DNA of 64,000 bases from Erythrobacter sp. (GCA_009993605.1 JAACTB010000008.1:124001-188000), one strand, 5' to 3'. Shown: positions 36,688 through 46,327, counted from the first letter of the stretch. The notes: generated from the letters alone by a model not told the origin. Program-made: numbers and translations.

Positions 36688-37331
36688 GCGATCTCTTCGA
36701 CCGTCTCCTCCGCCTGTTCGAGGCGGGTCACGCGCGCGAAATGCCCGATCTGATGAGCGATGCGCGCTTCGCCGATGCGGAGCGGACGGCCGATGCCGCC
36801 GTGCTGATCGCGGTGACGGATCGGCCGGACGGTGAGGGCCTAAAGCAGCGAAGCGATAGGCCGACTTTCGATGGGCCGGGTGTTATCCTAACCCAGCGCC
36901 CCACGACCATGCGCGATCATCCTGGCCAGGTCGCCTTTCCAGGCGGCAAGCTGGAACCCGGCGAGGATGCGCTCACCGCCGCTCTGCGCGAGGCGCAGGA
37001 GGAACTGGCGCTTGCCCCCGAGGCCGTGAAGTTGATCGGTACCACCGATCGCTACAAGACCGGGACCGGCTTCGACATCACCCCCGTGCTCGGCGTAATC
37101 GCACCCGACCTGCCCCTGCGTCCTGATCCTCGCGAGGTCGAAAGCTGGTTCGAAGCGCCCCTGTCGCTTATCATGGATGCGGACAATTGGACGCGCAACG
37201 AGGTGTTCTGGAAAGGCGCGATGCGGCCCTATCTCGAACTCGATTATCAAGGCTATCGCATCTGGGGCGTGACGGCGGCGATCTGCTACAATCTCTCGCG
37301 CCGCCTTCAATGGATGGAGGCGACGCGGTGA
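36684..37331 (+). CDS. NUDIX hydrolase, CoA pyrophosphatase-like
   Basis: A 215-residue NUDIX enzyme. The NUDIX box starts GGKLEPGEDALTAALREAQEEL, with the preceding PGQVAFPG matching the CoA pyrophosphatase (NudL/YeaB) UPF0035 signature. Such enzymes cleave CoA to phosphopantetheine and ADP derivatives. The ATG 36684 overlaps the DUF1285 stop, and the TGA overlaps the cca GTG start. Confidence 0.93.
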   Translation: MSDLFDRLLRLFEAGHAREMPDLMSDARFADAERTADAAVLIAVTDRPDGEGLKQRSDRPTFDGPGVILTQRPTTMRDHPGQVAFPGGKLEPGEDALTAALREAQEELALAPEAVKLIGTTDRYKTGTGFDITPVLGVIAPDLPLRPDPREVESWFEAPLSLIMDADNWTRNEVFWKGAMRPYLELDYQGYRIWGVTAAICYNLSRRLQWMEATR

Positions 37332-38503
37332 CCGTTCTGCCCGAAGCCCCGTGGACGCGGCGCGCCGATCTGGCTCTACTCGCGGAAACCCTTGGCTCCG
37401 ATTCGATGCGCTGGGTAGGCGGGGCGGTGCGCGATACGCTGCTCGATATCCCTGTGGCCGATGTCGATTGCGCGACGCTCCACCAGCCCGAAAAGGTGAT
37501 CGATCTGTGCCGTTCGGCAGGTATCCGCACCGTGCCGACGGGGATCGACCACGGCACGGTGACAGCCATTCTCGAGCAAGGTCCGGTCGAAATCACGACC
37601 TTGCGCCGCGACGTCAGCACCGATGGTCGCCGCGCGACCGTCGCCTTCGCGGACGACTGGCGCGAGGATGCGGCGCGGCGCGATTTCACCATCAACGCGC
37701 TCTACGCCCAACCCGAGACGCTGGAGATCGACGATTTCTTCGGCGGGCTCGACGATCTCGAAGCGCGCCGCGTCCGCTTCATCGGCGATGCGCGGACCCG
37801 CATTCGCGAGGATCACCTGCGTATCCTCCGCTATTTCCGCTTCCAGGCGCGGTTCGGCCGAGAGGTCGACGAGGAGGCGTTGGCCGCCTGCACCGACCTT
37901 GCCGACACGTTGAAGGGGATCAGCCGGGAACGGGTGGCGATGGAATTGCTCGGCATCCTCGCTTTGCCCGATCCGGTGCCGACCGTGCGCCTGATGGAGC
38001 AGGCGGGCGTGCTGCGCGTGATCCTGCCCGAAGCACGCTCGGGCGAGATCGCCGCGCTGGACCGGCTGGCGGCGCAGGAGCGCGAATATGCGGTCGCACC
38101 GGACGCGATCCGACGCCTCGCCGCCCTGCTACCGCCGGTGCCCAGCCTTGCAGAGACGGTGGCCGCGCGTCTGCGCCTGTCGAAGCAGCAACGCGCTCGC
38201 CTCGCCTGCGTGGCGGCGCGCACCGCACAGGACGCCGAGCTGCCCCGCACCCTCGCCTATCACGAGGGGATTGCCTGCGCGCGCGACCGGCTGCTGCTGG
38301 CGGGCGCTTCGATCGCGTCGCTCGACGATTGGGAAGCGCCCGACTTTCCCCTGAAGGGCGGAACGATCGTCGCGCGCGGCGTGGCGGCGGGGCCTGCGGT
38401 GGCGCGGATCATGCGCGCCGTGGAAGCGCGCTGGGTTGCTGAGGACTTTCCCGGCGAGGCGCGGATCGAGGCGCTGCTCGCCGAGGAACTCGCCAAGCAA
38501 TAG
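37328..38503 (+). CDS. cca: CCA tRNA nucleotidyltransferase
   Basis: Adds or repairs the 3'-terminal CCA of tRNAs. The 391-residue protein is a class II nucleotidyltransferase: WVGGAVRD and PVADVDCATL hold the catalytic acids, RRDFTINALYAQPE and RFIGDARTRIREDHLRILRYFRFQARFG are the conserved neck motifs. The start is GTG at 37328, with GGAGG seven bases upstream and a GTGA overlap with the NUDIX stop; the upstream ATG at 37310 would place the ribosome site inside the gene. Confidence 0.95.
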   Translation: MTVLPEAPWTRRADLALLAETLGSDSMRWVGGAVRDTLLDIPVADVDCATLHQPEKVIDLCRSAGIRTVPTGIDHGTVTAILEQGPVEITTLRRDVSTDGRRATVAFADDWREDAARRDFTINALYAQPETLEIDDFFGGLDDLEARRVRFIGDARTRIREDHLRILRYFRFQARFGREVDEEALAACTDLADTLKGISRERVAMELLGILALPDPVPTVRLMEQAGVLRVILPEARSGEIAALDRLAAQEREYAVAPDAIRRLAALLPPVPSLAETVAARLRLSKQQRARLACVAARTAQDAELPRTLAYHEGIACARDRLLLAGASIASLDDWEAPDFPLKGGTIVARGVAAGPAVARIMRAVEARWVAEDFPGEARIEALLAEELAKQ

Positions 38504-38747
38504 CGCACGATCCGCTCCCGATGGCCGCTTCAGCCGAGCTTAATCGGAAAATCCTATAACGGACCCACGGTTGCATTGCAGCGCAGCATCCGTTTACATG
38601 GTCCGGTTGCCCGTGGCGGCAGCTTCGCGGTGGCTTTTCGTCGAAGCGCTTATGCGCCTCGTGCCGCCCTTCAATTTCCAGATCCCGCTTCGGGCGCTTT
38701 TCGCGTGTGGGGGGATCGCGTACATCACACTAATCGGAGTTTCCTTT

Positions 38748-39284
38748 ATGAAAACCCTCGCATCCGCCCTCGCTCTCGCAGTCGCGACGATCGCCACCCC
38801 GGCGCTCGCCAACGATCAGGTCGTCGCCGGGGCGACCGTTTTCGGACCCGAAGGCAATCAGGTCGGAACGATCACGCAGGTCGAAAACGGCCAGACCGTG
38901 CTCGACACCGGTACCCATCAGGTCCCGCTCGCCGTCGACATGTACGGCGTGGGTGAAACCGGCCCGACCATCACGGTGACCAAGGTCCAGCTCGACACCA
39001 TGATCGAACAGCAGATGGCCGCCGCGAACGCCGCGCGCGACGCCGCGCTGGTCGAAGGCGCCACGATCATGACCGCTGACAGTCAGACGCTGGGCACCGT
39101 CGCGACGATCGAGGGCGACAACGTTCTCGTCGCGCGGGCCGACGATGCGGGCGAATTCACCGTGCCGCGCAATTACTTCGCCGCGGTCGATGGCCAACTG
39201 ATGGCACGCCTGACCATGGCGCAGGTCGACGCCGCGCTGGCCGGTGCCGCCGAAACAAACGGGGGCACGGGCGCCGCCGAATAA
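38748..39284 (+). CDS. Secreted two-repeat protein (PRC-barrel-like), unknown
   Basis: A 178-residue exported protein with a cleavable signal (MKTLASALALAVATIATPALA). The mature part is two related copies of about 60 residues: VAGATVFGPEGNQVGTITQVENG ... VTKVQLDTMIEQQ and VEGATIMTADSQTLGTVATIEGD ... MAQVDAAL. Each copy has a G-x-(V/L)-G-T strand and ends in a helix, reminiscent of PRC-barrel proteins, which I cannot confirm. A strong terminator follows, so it is probably a single-gene unit. Confidence 0.75.
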   Translation: MKTLASALALAVATIATPALANDQVVAGATVFGPEGNQVGTITQVENGQTVLDTGTHQVPLAVDMYGVGETGPTITVTKVQLDTMIEQQMAAANAARDAALVEGATIMTADSQTLGTVATIEGDNVLVARADDAGEFTVPRNYFAAVDGQLMARLTMAQVDAALAGAAETNGGTGAAE

Positions 39285-39306
39285 TCCGACCCTTTCGGGA
39301 TCGCAT

Positions 39307-39344
39307 AAGGCCGGGAGCGCTGGGGGGCGCTTCCGGCCTTTTTT
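39307..39344 (+). terminator. Rho-independent terminator
   Basis: AAGGCCGGGAGCGC pairs with GCGCTTCCGGCCTT around a G-rich loop, followed by a T run. It lies 22 bp after the two-repeat protein stop and 29 bp before the convergent parC stop. Confidence 0.9.
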
Positions 39345-39372
39345 CATTCCTTCCCGTGTCGAATGAAGCGCC

Positions 39373-41673
39373 CTATCCGAACCGATTGTCGCGCGGAAAG
39401 CCCTGCGGCGGCATCCGGCCCGCGCCGCCGCGCGCGACCTTCCATTGCCACATCTCGTTCTCGGTCCGGGTGCGGCCTTCCTTGCCGCCCATGGTCCAGC
39501 TGAGCCCGTCTTCGAGCTTGAAGGTGATCGCATCGGCCATGCCGCCATCGCGATAGCGCTGCAGTTGAACGCCCTGCCCGCGCGCCAGCTCGGGCAACTC
39601 CTCGAGATTGAAGACGACGAGCTTGCGATTGTCGCCCACCACCGCGACGTGGTCGTCCTCCGCCGCGATCGGACGCACGACCAGCAATTTCGCCTCGTCC
39701 TTCAAATTGACGACCTGCCGCCCCTTGCGCGTCTCGGCCAGAAGATCGTCCGTGTTCGCGGCGAAGCCCTTGCCGGTATCGGCGGCGAGCAGCAGGCGCT
39801 GTTTGGGCCGGTGCACGATCGCGGCCACGATCTGCGAACCCGCATCGATGTCGAGCGTATTCCTGACCGGTTCCCCGAACCCGCGCGCGCCGGGCAATTT
39901 GTCCGCGCCCAGCGTGAAGAAGCGCCCCGTATCGGTGACGAGCAGCAATTTGTCCGTCGTCTGCGCATGCAGCACGAACGCTTGGGCATCGCCTTCCTTG
40001 TATTTGAACTCCTGGTCGAGCGGCAGATGCCCCTTGGCGCCGCGCACCCAGCCTTTCTGCGAGAGGATCACCGTCACCGGCTCCTTCTCGATCATGGCTT
40101 CCATGCTGAATTCGACCGCCGGCGCCGCTTCCGCGATCAGCGTGCGGCGCGCGCCGAGCGCGGTGTCCGGCCCGTATTCCGCGCGCAGTTTTGCAAGATC
40201 GCGCTTCAACCGCGTGCGCTGGCGGGCGGGCGAGCCGAGCAACTTTTCGAGCTCGTCCTGCTCTTTCAGGAGATCGTCCTTCTCCTGTCGCAGCTCCATC
40301 TCTTCCAGCTTGCGCAGACTGCGCAGCCGCATGTTGAGGATCGCTTCGACCTGCCGTTCGGTGAGCGAAAATTCCTCCATCATCACCGCTTTGGGATCGT
40401 CCTCGTAGCGGATGATTTCGATCACGCGGTCGAGATTGAGGAAGGCGACGATATAGCCTTCGACCAACTCCAGCCGTTTCGCGATCTGGTCGAGCCGGTG
40501 ACGGCTCCTGCGCTGGAGAATGTCGATCTGGCTGGCGACCCAGTTCGACAGCAATTCCTTCAGCCCCATCACCATCGGCGTGCGCGTGGCGTCGAGCACG
40601 TTCAGATTTAGGCCGAACCGCGTTTCGAGATCGGTGAGCTTGTAAAGGCTTTCCTTCAACAACTCGGGATCGACATTGCGGCTGCGGGGGACGAAGACGA
40701 TGCGGATGTTCTCGTCGCTCTCGTCGCGCACATCTTCCAGGATCGGCAGCTTGCGATCGGCGATAGCGGCGGCGATCTGTTCGATCAGCTTGCCTTTCTG
40801 GACCTGATACGGGATCTGGTCGACCACGAGTTGCCACTGGCCGCCTCCCAGCCGCTCGATCCCCGCCTCGCGGTCGGCAGGCGCGGTCGCTTCGGAGGAA
40901 TGGAAGCGCGCGCGCATACGGAAGCTGCCCCGCCCGGTCTCATAGGCGGCGGAGATCGTCTCCGCGCTGTCCACCACCAGCGCGCCGGTGGCGAAATCCG
41001 GCCCGTGGAACAGCTCCATAAGCCGCGCATGTTCGACATGCGGATTGTCGATCAGTTCCAGCGTCGCATCGACGATCTCGGCGACATTGTGGCTGGGGAT
41101 ATTGGTCGCCATGCCCACCGCGATCCCGCTGGCCCCGTTGGCGAGCAGGTTGGGGAACAGGCCGGGAAAGATCTCGGGCTCGCGCTCTTCGCCGTTATAG
41201 GTCGGGATGAAGTCGACCGTGCCGTCGTCCAGCCCCTCCATCAGGCGCAGCGCGGTTTTGGTCAGGCGTGCTTCGGTGTAGCGATAGGCGGCGGCGTTAT
41301 CGCCGTCGATATTGCCGAAATTCCCCTGCCCTTCGACCAGAGGGTAACGCAGCGCGAAATCCTGTGCGAGGCGGACCATCGCATCGTAGACGCTCGCATC
41401 GCCGTGCGGGTGATACTTGCCGATCACGTCGCCGACCACGCGGGCGGATTTCTTGAACGCGTCGGTCGGGTTCAGCTTGAGCTGGCGCATCGCCCACAAC
41501 AGGCGGCGATGGACCGGCTTCAGCCCGTCGCGCAGATCGGGGAGCGAGCGCGCGGTGATCGTGCTCAGCGCATACACCAGATACCGTTCGGAAAGCGCGC
41601 TGTCGAAGGGGGCATCGACGATCGCGTCGAAGGGATCGGGTTCGTCCATCAGAGTGGTATTGTCGGCAGCCAT
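39373..41673 (-). CDS. parC: DNA topoisomerase IV subunit A
   Basis: Breaks and rejoins DNA to separate daughter chromosomes together with ParE. The 766-residue protein has the N-terminal [33 protein letters not shown] core, the catalytic tyrosine at 132 ([10 protein letters not shown]) and a C-terminal beta-pinwheel region. Features favour ParC over GyrA: the length, and [20 protein letters not shown]. The quinolone-contact loop reads [12 protein letters not shown], with Ala93 where E. coli ParC has Ser80. ATG at 41673 is used; an in-frame GTG at 41682 is an alternative. parE is not adjacent. Confidence 0.95.
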   Translation of the reverse strand: MAADNTTLMDEPDPFDAIVDAPFDSALSERYLVYALSTITARSLPDLRDGLKPVHRRLLWAMRQLKLNPTDAFKKSARVVGDVIGKYHPHGDASVYDAMVRLAQDFALRYPLVEGQGNFGNIDGDNAAAYRYTEARLTKTALRLMEGLDDGTVDFIPTYNGEEREPEIFPGLFPNLLANGASGIAVGMATNIPSHNVAEIVDATLELIDNPHVEHARLMELFHGPDFATGALVVDSAETISAAYETGRGSFRMRARFHSSEATAPADREAGIERLGGGQWQLVVDQIPYQVQKGKLIEQIAAAIADRKLPILEDVRDESDENIRIVFVPRSRNVDPELLKESLYKLTDLETRFGLNLNVLDATRTPMVMGLKELLSNWVASQIDILQRRSRHRLDQIAKRLELVEGYIVAFLNLDRVIEIIRYEDDPKAVMMEEFSLTERQVEAILNMRLRSLRKLEEMELRQEKDDLLKEQDELEKLLGSPARQRTRLKRDLAKLRAEYGPDTALGARRTLIAEAAPAVEFSMEAMIEKEPVTVILSQKGWVRGAKGHLPLDQEFKYKEGDAQAFVLHAQTTDKLLLVTDTGRFFTLGADKLPGARGFGEPVRNTLDIDAGSQIVAAIVHRPKQRLLLAADTGKGFAANTDDLLAETRKGRQVVNLKDEAKLLVVRPIAAEDDHVAVVGDNRKLVVFNLEELPELARGQGVQLQRYRDGGMADAITFKLEDGLSWTMGGKEGRTRTENEMWQWKVARGGAGRMPPQGFPRDNRFG

Positions 41674-41773
41674 GCCGTTCACCCTATCACCGCCCCGGCT
41701 CGGCTAGAAGCGCGGAACGCCATGCTTTCCCCATGCGTAAGTCCGGTAACACGAACTCAATGGAGATACTCTC

Positions 41774-42331
41774 ATGGCAAAACGCGTCCTCATCCTCGCC
41801 ACCAACGGTTTCGAACAGTCCGAACTGACGAAGCCCAAGGCCAATCTGGAAAAGGCGGGCATCGAAACCACCGTCGTCAGCCTCGAAAGCGGCGAGATCA
41901 AGGGCTGGGATACCGACGATTGGGGCGACAGCGTCAAGGTCGACAAGACGCTGGACGAAGTCAGCAGCTGCGAAGGCTATGACGCGCTCCTGCTGCCCGG
42001 CGGCCAGATCAATCCCGACCTTCTGCGCGTGGAAGACCGCGCCGTCGCCCTGGTCAAGGATTTCGCCATGTCCGGCAAGCCGATCGCCGCGATCTGCCAC
42101 GCCCCGTGGCTGCTGATCGAAGCGGACGTCGTTCAGGGCAAGACCGCGACCTGCTACAAGTCGATCCGCACCGACCTCAAGAATGCGGGCGCGAATGTGG
42201 TCGACCAGGAAGTCGCGATCGATGGCAATCTCATCACCAGCCGCAACCCGAACGACATCCCGGCCTTCAGCAAGGCGCTGATCGAAGCGGTCGGCGAGAC
42301 GGTGGACGAGAAGTCTCTCGAAACCGCCTGA
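41774..42331 (+). CDS. DJ-1/PfpI family protein (glutamine amidotransferase-like)
   Basis: A 185-residue DJ-1/PfpI superfamily protein. The nucleophile elbow is AAICHAPW with Cys108, preceded by LLLPGG; relatives include general stress protein 18-type deglycases and intracellular peptidases. The sequence MAKRVLILATNGFEQSEL is the usual N-terminus. Enzymatic role unassigned. ATG at 41774 with AGAT-rich leader GGAGATACTCTC. A strong terminator follows its stop. Confidence 0.93.
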   Translation: MAKRVLILATNGFEQSELTKPKANLEKAGIETTVVSLESGEIKGWDTDDWGDSVKVDKTLDEVSSCEGYDALLLPGGQINPDLLRVEDRAVALVKDFAMSGKPIAAICHAPWLLIEADVVQGKTATCYKSIRTDLKNAGANVVDQEVAIDGNLITSRNPNDIPAFSKALIEAVGETVDEKSLETA

Positions 42332-42346
42332 TCCGAATTTCTCGAG

Positions 42347-42377
42347 AACCCCGTCGCAGCGATGCGGCGGGGTTTTT
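42347..42377 (+). terminator. Rho-independent terminator
   Basis: AACCCCGTCGC pairs with GCGGCGGGGTT around an AGCGAT loop, followed by TTTTT. It is 16 bp after the DJ-1/PfpI gene stop. Confidence 0.88.
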
Positions 42378-42465
42378 CGATGAGCGCGCTTAGGTTGCTG
42401 ACCCGATCGATGATATCGCGAGAATAGCCTTGCAGCGACGCTTGGCGCGATCCTATTTCGGGGCC

Positions 42466-43713
42466 ATGGCGACCAAGACCCTGATCAGCACATATCTGCG
42501 CAAAGCGGTTCGGCACGGGCGGCTCGACGTCACCTTCGCAGACGGGTCGCAGACCTCTTTCGGCACGCCGCGCGAGGGGTTTCCCGAGGTCGCGATACGG
42601 TTCTCGGACGACAAGGTACCGCGCGACATCGTGCTCGATCCGCGGCTCGGCGCGGCGGAAACCTATATGGATGGCCGGCTGATACTGGAGCGCGGCGGGA
42701 TCATGGAGCTCGTCGAGCTTCTACGCGCGAACAACCCCTGGGATCGCGGCGGCTCGATCGGTGAGCCGAGCCGGTTGCGGCGCATTCGCAATCGCCTCGC
42801 TTTCGCGCGGGAAGCGGTCAACGACCGGATCGGGTCGCAGCGCAACGTGGCGCATCATTACGATATCGGGAACGCGCTCTACGAGCTCATGCTCGATCCC
42901 GAACACATGCAATATAGCTGCGCCTATTGGGACGAGAGCGTCGAAAACTTAAGCGCGGCGCAGGAAGCCAAGCTCGCGCATATCGCCGCCAAGCTCGCTC
43001 TCAAAGACGGCCAATCGGTGCTCGACATCGGCTGCGGCTGGGGCGGCATGGCGATCTATCTCGCACGCAAATTCGATGTGCGCGTGACGGCCATCACGCT
43101 CTCGCAAGAGCAGCTCGCACTTGCGCGGGAGCGCGCCACACAGGCTGGCGTGGCCGACCGCATATCGTTCGAACTGGTCGATTACCGCGATCTCGCCGAA
43201 CGCGGCACGCGATTCGACCGGGTCGTGTCGGTGGGCATGTTCGAACATGTCGGACGCCCACAATTCGAAACCTTTTTCGCCGCCTGCGCCAACATGCTGG
43301 CGGATGACGGCGTGATGCTTCTGCATACGATCGGGCGCATGGGATCACCCGGCACGACCGACGCTTTCACGCGCAAATACGTCTTTCCCGGCGGATACAT
43401 CCCCGCTTTGTCGGAGACCGTGGCGGCGAGCGAAAAATACAGGCTGATCGCCAGCGATGTCGAGATGCTGCGCCTCCATTACGCGCGGACCCTGCGCGCC
43501 TGGTATGCGAACTGCATGGCGGAACGCGAGGCGATCGAAGCGATGTACGATGCGCGCTTTTTCCGAATGTGGACCTTCTACCTCGCCGGAGCGACCGCAA
43601 GCTTCGAAAACGGCGGAATGTGCAATTACCAGATCCAGTTCGTCCGCGATCGCCATGCCGTCCCGTTGACGCGCGGCTATATGGCCGAAGCGGAAGCCCG
43701 GTTGATCGGATAA
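42466..43713 (+). CDS. cfa: Cyclopropane-fatty-acyl-phospholipid synthase family
   Basis: A 415-residue SAM-dependent methyltransferase that adds a methylene bridge to unsaturated acyl chains of membrane phospholipids. Motifs include NVAHHYDIGNALYELMLD, MQYSCAYW, the SAM loop VLDIGCGWGGMAIYLA, and FDRVVSVGMFEHVG. The C-terminal half has the TFYLAGATASFENGGMCNYQIQF segment of this family. ATG at 42466 is preferred to the TTG at 42430. No neighbour suggests a special substrate. Confidence 0.95.
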   Translation: MATKTLISTYLRKAVRHGRLDVTFADGSQTSFGTPREGFPEVAIRFSDDKVPRDIVLDPRLGAAETYMDGRLILERGGIMELVELLRANNPWDRGGSIGEPSRLRRIRNRLAFAREAVNDRIGSQRNVAHHYDIGNALYELMLDPEHMQYSCAYWDESVENLSAAQEAKLAHIAAKLALKDGQSVLDIGCGWGGMAIYLARKFDVRVTAITLSQEQLALARERATQAGVADRISFELVDYRDLAERGTRFDRVVSVGMFEHVGRPQFETFFAACANMLADDGVMLLHTIGRMGSPGTTDAFTRKYVFPGGYIPALSETVAASEKYRLIASDVEMLRLHYARTLRAWYANCMAEREAIEAMYDARFFRMWTFYLAGATASFENGGMCNYQIQFVRDRHAVPLTRGYMAEAEARLIG

Positions 43714-43717
43714 GGCA

Positions 43718-44059
43718 TCAGAACCGCCGCGCGTCGTGGCTTTCCTCGGGGATGCTCGCGGTCAGTCCTTCCATCGCGCTATCGAGCACGATCTGGCAGG
43801 ACAGGCGGCTGGTGCGGCGCACGCCTGCGGCGAGGTCGAGCATGTCTTCCTCTTCGTCGCTCGCGGCCTCAAGTCGGTCGAACCATTCGGGATCGATCAC
43901 GACATGGCAGGTCGAACACGCCATTTGCCCTTCGCACGTCCCTTCGAGCGGCAGTCCGGCGGCCTGGGCGGCGCGCAGCATGGTGTCGCCGACCGCGCCC
44001 TCGACCTCCTGCACCGTGTCGTTCGCGCGGCGGAAGGTCAGCTTGACCGTCTCGCTCAT
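43718..44059 (-). CDS. 2Fe-2S ferredoxin, adrenodoxin type
   Basis: A 113-residue ferredoxin with the ISC-type cluster ligands Cys42, Cys48, Cys51 and Cys88 (CEGQMACSTC and LSCQ). The sequence GTCEGQMACSTCHVVIDPEWFDRL is the usual adrenodoxin-type core, and DEEEDMLDLA the partner-binding acidic helix. It overlaps the cysteine desulfurase stop by 4 bp (ATGA), forming an operon of two desulfurases and one ferredoxin, consistent with electron supply for Fe-S cluster assembly. No scaffold gene is present here. Confidence 0.95.
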   Translation of the reverse strand: MSETVKLTFRRANDTVQEVEGAVGDTMLRAAQAAGLPLEGTCEGQMACSTCHVVIDPEWFDRLEAASDEEEDMLDLAAGVRRTSRLSCQIVLDSAMEGLTASIPEESHDARRF

Positions 44060-45147
44060 ACGCCCTGCTCCTTCGCCGCTGCATTGATCTTGGCCGCGGC
44101 CGTCTCGATTTCGTCCATCGTGGTATAGCGGCCCCAGCCCAGCCGGATCGAGGCCTTGGCCTTTTTCTGCGACAGGCCGATCGCTTCCAAAACGTGGCTG
44201 GTCCGGCCCGATCCGCTGGCACAGGCGCTTCCGGCGCTGAACATCACGTCGCGGCACTCGCTCATCAGCCGGTTCACGTCCAGCCCGCCTGCGTTCTTGC
44301 CCGCCGGGCGGATATTCATATTGCCATGCCAGCGCGCCTCCGCGCTGCCGTTCAATTCCCAATCGGAAAAGAGCTCGCGCGCCCGGGTCCAGAGCTTGTC
44401 GACATGGTCGGCGTCCTGCTCCATCCGCTCCTTCGCTTCCTTCGCCGCGACGCCCATGCCCGCGATCAAAGCCGGGGACAGCGTGCCCGAACGGATGCCG
44501 AATTCCTGCCCGCCGCCGGTCTGGACCTCGGCGATGTCGAGCCCCTCGCGCAGCCACAGGGCGCCGACGCCCTTAGGGCCGTGAAACTTGTGCGCGCTGA
44601 TCGCGACCATGTCCGCGCCCGTCACTTCCATGCGGCCATAGGCCTGCACCGCGTCGCACAGATAGAGCGCGTTCGCGGATTTGGCCTTGCGGTGCCATTC
44701 GACCGTGGGCTGGATCGTGCCGATCTCGTTATTGACCTGCATCACGCAGACCAGTCGCGTGTCGGCGGGCAGGTCCTGCTTGGTGTTGCACTGGCCGTTC
44801 TTGGCCACGTTCAATTCGTGGCAGTTGCCGACCGCGCGCGCCGTGTCGAGCACGGCGGCATGTTCGATCGCGGAGACGGAGACGGTGCCGCCCGTGCCAC
44901 TGCCCCTGATGGCGAGATTGATCGCCTCGGTCGCGCCGCTGGTGAAGATCACGCGGCCACCGGCGGGGAACAGCGCCGCCACGCGCTCGCGCGCGACTTC
45001 GATCGCAGCCTTGGCCTGGCGGCCCATGCGGTGGGGGCTGTGCGGATTGCCGAAGCCGGACCCGCCCGGCCCGTCGAGCCAGCGCAGCATCTCGTCCCGC
45101 GCCTCGGGCGCGAGCGGGGTGGTGGCTTGGTAATCGAGATAGATCAT
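44056..45147 (-). CDS. Cysteine desulfurase family (second copy)
   Basis: A 363-residue class V aminotransferase-fold enzyme that takes sulfur from cysteine for Fe-S clusters. It begins MIYLDYQATTPLAPEAR, has the PLP lysine in AISAHKFHGPKGVGAL, and the active cysteine loop FSAGSACASGSGRTSHVL. ATG at 45147 overlaps the previous gene's stop (ATGA). Downstream it overlaps the ferredoxin start. A homologous desulfurase lies immediately upstream, so the pair looks like an old duplication or two specialised forms. Confidence 0.95.
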   Translation of the reverse strand: MIYLDYQATTPLAPEARDEMLRWLDGPGGSGFGNPHSPHRMGRQAKAAIEVARERVAALFPAGGRVIFTSGATEAINLAIRGSGTGGTVSVSAIEHAAVLDTARAVGNCHELNVAKNGQCNTKQDLPADTRLVCVMQVNNEIGTIQPTVEWHRKAKSANALYLCDAVQAYGRMEVTGADMVAISAHKFHGPKGVGALWLREGLDIAEVQTGGGQEFGIRSGTLSPALIAGMGVAAKEAKERMEQDADHVDKLWTRARELFSDWELNGSAEARWHGNMNIRPAGKNAGGLDVNRLMSECRDVMFSAGSACASGSGRTSHVLEAIGLSQKKAKASIRLGWGRYTTMDEIETAAAKINAAAKEQGV

Positions 45148-46202
45148 GGTCGCGCCATCCCTAACCATGTTTCGGCAAAGCGTTCCACCTCGGCGCGCGT
45201 GGTGTTCCAGCCGAGGCTGACGCGGATCGTGTTCGCGGCGATCTCCGGTTCGACGTCCATCGCATCGAGCACGCGGCTGGTCTTCATCGTCCCGCTGGAA
45301 CAGGCCGAGCCTTGCGATACCGCGATCCCCGCCATGTCGAACCGCATCACCTGCGCGGTGGCGGACAGGTTCGGCATGGCGATGGCGCGAATATAGGGCG
45401 TAGGATCGGAGAGGCGGTCCGACAGCGGCGTGCCGCCAGCCGAGCGGCAGTCGCTCTCGAAGGCGTCGAACGCGCGCAGCACGCCCTCGTCGAGATAGAA
45501 ATTAGAACACGCCTCCAACGCCGCGGCCATGCCGAGCGCGCCGGGCAGGTTCTCGGTCCCGCGCCGATAGCCGCGCTCGTGCCCGCCGGATGGCTCGAGC
45601 ATGGCGAAGTCGCGCACCAGCAAGGCGCCGATCCCGATCGGTCCGCCGAATTTGTGCGCTGCGATCATGGCCATGTCGCATGGGAAAATTGTCACCTTCC
45701 CCGCCGCCTGCGCGCAATCCGCGATCAGCAACCCGCCGGCATCGGAAACCCGTTCATGGATCGGCTCGATCACCTGCCGGTTGCCTGTTTCGGAATTGAC
45801 CTGCTGCACCGCCACGATTGGACGATCGTCCCCGATCGCCTCGACGAGTGCCGCCGGATCGAGCTGGCCGTCGACAAGCACCGGCAAAAGGTCCGCATCA
45901 GGCGTGGCCTGCAGGACGCAATCGTGTTCGACCGCGCTGACGAACCTTCTTCCCCCCTTCGCCCGGCCCAGCGCCAGCGCCGCCGCCTCGCTCGCGCCGC
46001 TTGTGAAGATCAGCTCGCCCGTCCAGCCCAGCGCCGCCTTGATCCGCGCGCGGGCGTCTTCCAGCGCGGCGCGCGCCCTGCGCCCTTCGCCATGCGGGCT
46101 CGACGGATTGGCCCAGAGCCCAAACCCCTCTTCCATCGCGGCGCGCGCCTGCGGGCGCAGCGGGCTGGTGGCAGCGTGGTCGAGATAGATGCGGTCTGGA
46201 AT
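45144..46202 (-). CDS. Cysteine desulfurase family (first copy), non-canonical start
   Basis: The frame encodes a class V aminotransferase/NifS-like protein: LDHAATSPLRPQARAA, then WANPSSPHGEGRRARAAL, the PLP lysine in MIAAHKFGGPIGIGALL, and the cysteine loop VSQGSACSSGTMKTSRVL. The conserved N-terminus lies upstream of the first ATG (46136), yet the frame has no ATG, GTG or TTG before the stop at 46242-46244. I place the start tentatively at ATT 46202. A start at ATG 46136 would delete about 22 conserved residues. Its stop overlaps the second desulfurase start. Confidence 0.85.
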   Translation of the reverse strand: MPDRIYLDHAATSPLRPQARAAMEEGFGLWANPSSPHGEGRRARAALEDARARIKAALGWTGELIFTSGASEAAALALGRAKGGRRFVSAVEHDCVLQATPDADLLPVLVDGQLDPAALVEAIGDDRPIVAVQQVNSETGNRQVIEPIHERVSDAGGLLIADCAQAAGKVTIFPCDMAMIAAHKFGGPIGIGALLVRDFAMLEPSGGHERGYRRGTENLPGALGMAAALEACSNFYLDEGVLRAFDAFESDCRSAGGTPLSDRLSDPTPYIRAIAMPNLSATAQVMRFDMAGIAVSQGSACSSGTMKTSRVLDAMDVEPEIAANTIRVSLGWNTTRAEVERFAETWLGMARP

Positions 46203-46220
46203 GATACGTGCTCGAAATAA

Positions 46221-46248
46221 TTGCGATTTCGCTCGGGAACCCTATATA
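46221..46248 (+). promoter_or_regulatory. Candidate promoter of the hydrolase gene
   Basis: TTGCGA (46221-46226), a 16-base spacer and TATATA (46243-46248) precede the plus-strand hydrolase start at 46328. Because TATATA is palindromic, the same -10 could also serve the divergent cysteine desulfurase operon. Confidence 0.45.
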
Positions 46249-46327
46249 GCGCGCGACTTCCAGCTTGCCACCGGGCGCCTGCCCAGACGGCGCGCCGCAA
46301 CCCTTTTTCGCACAGGTACCCCACCCG

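Noticed and set aside
39344-40837. A 497-codon minus-strand frame overlapping parC
   Set aside because: It lies in another frame of the same strand as parC, which is supported by the catalytic tyrosine and family motifs.
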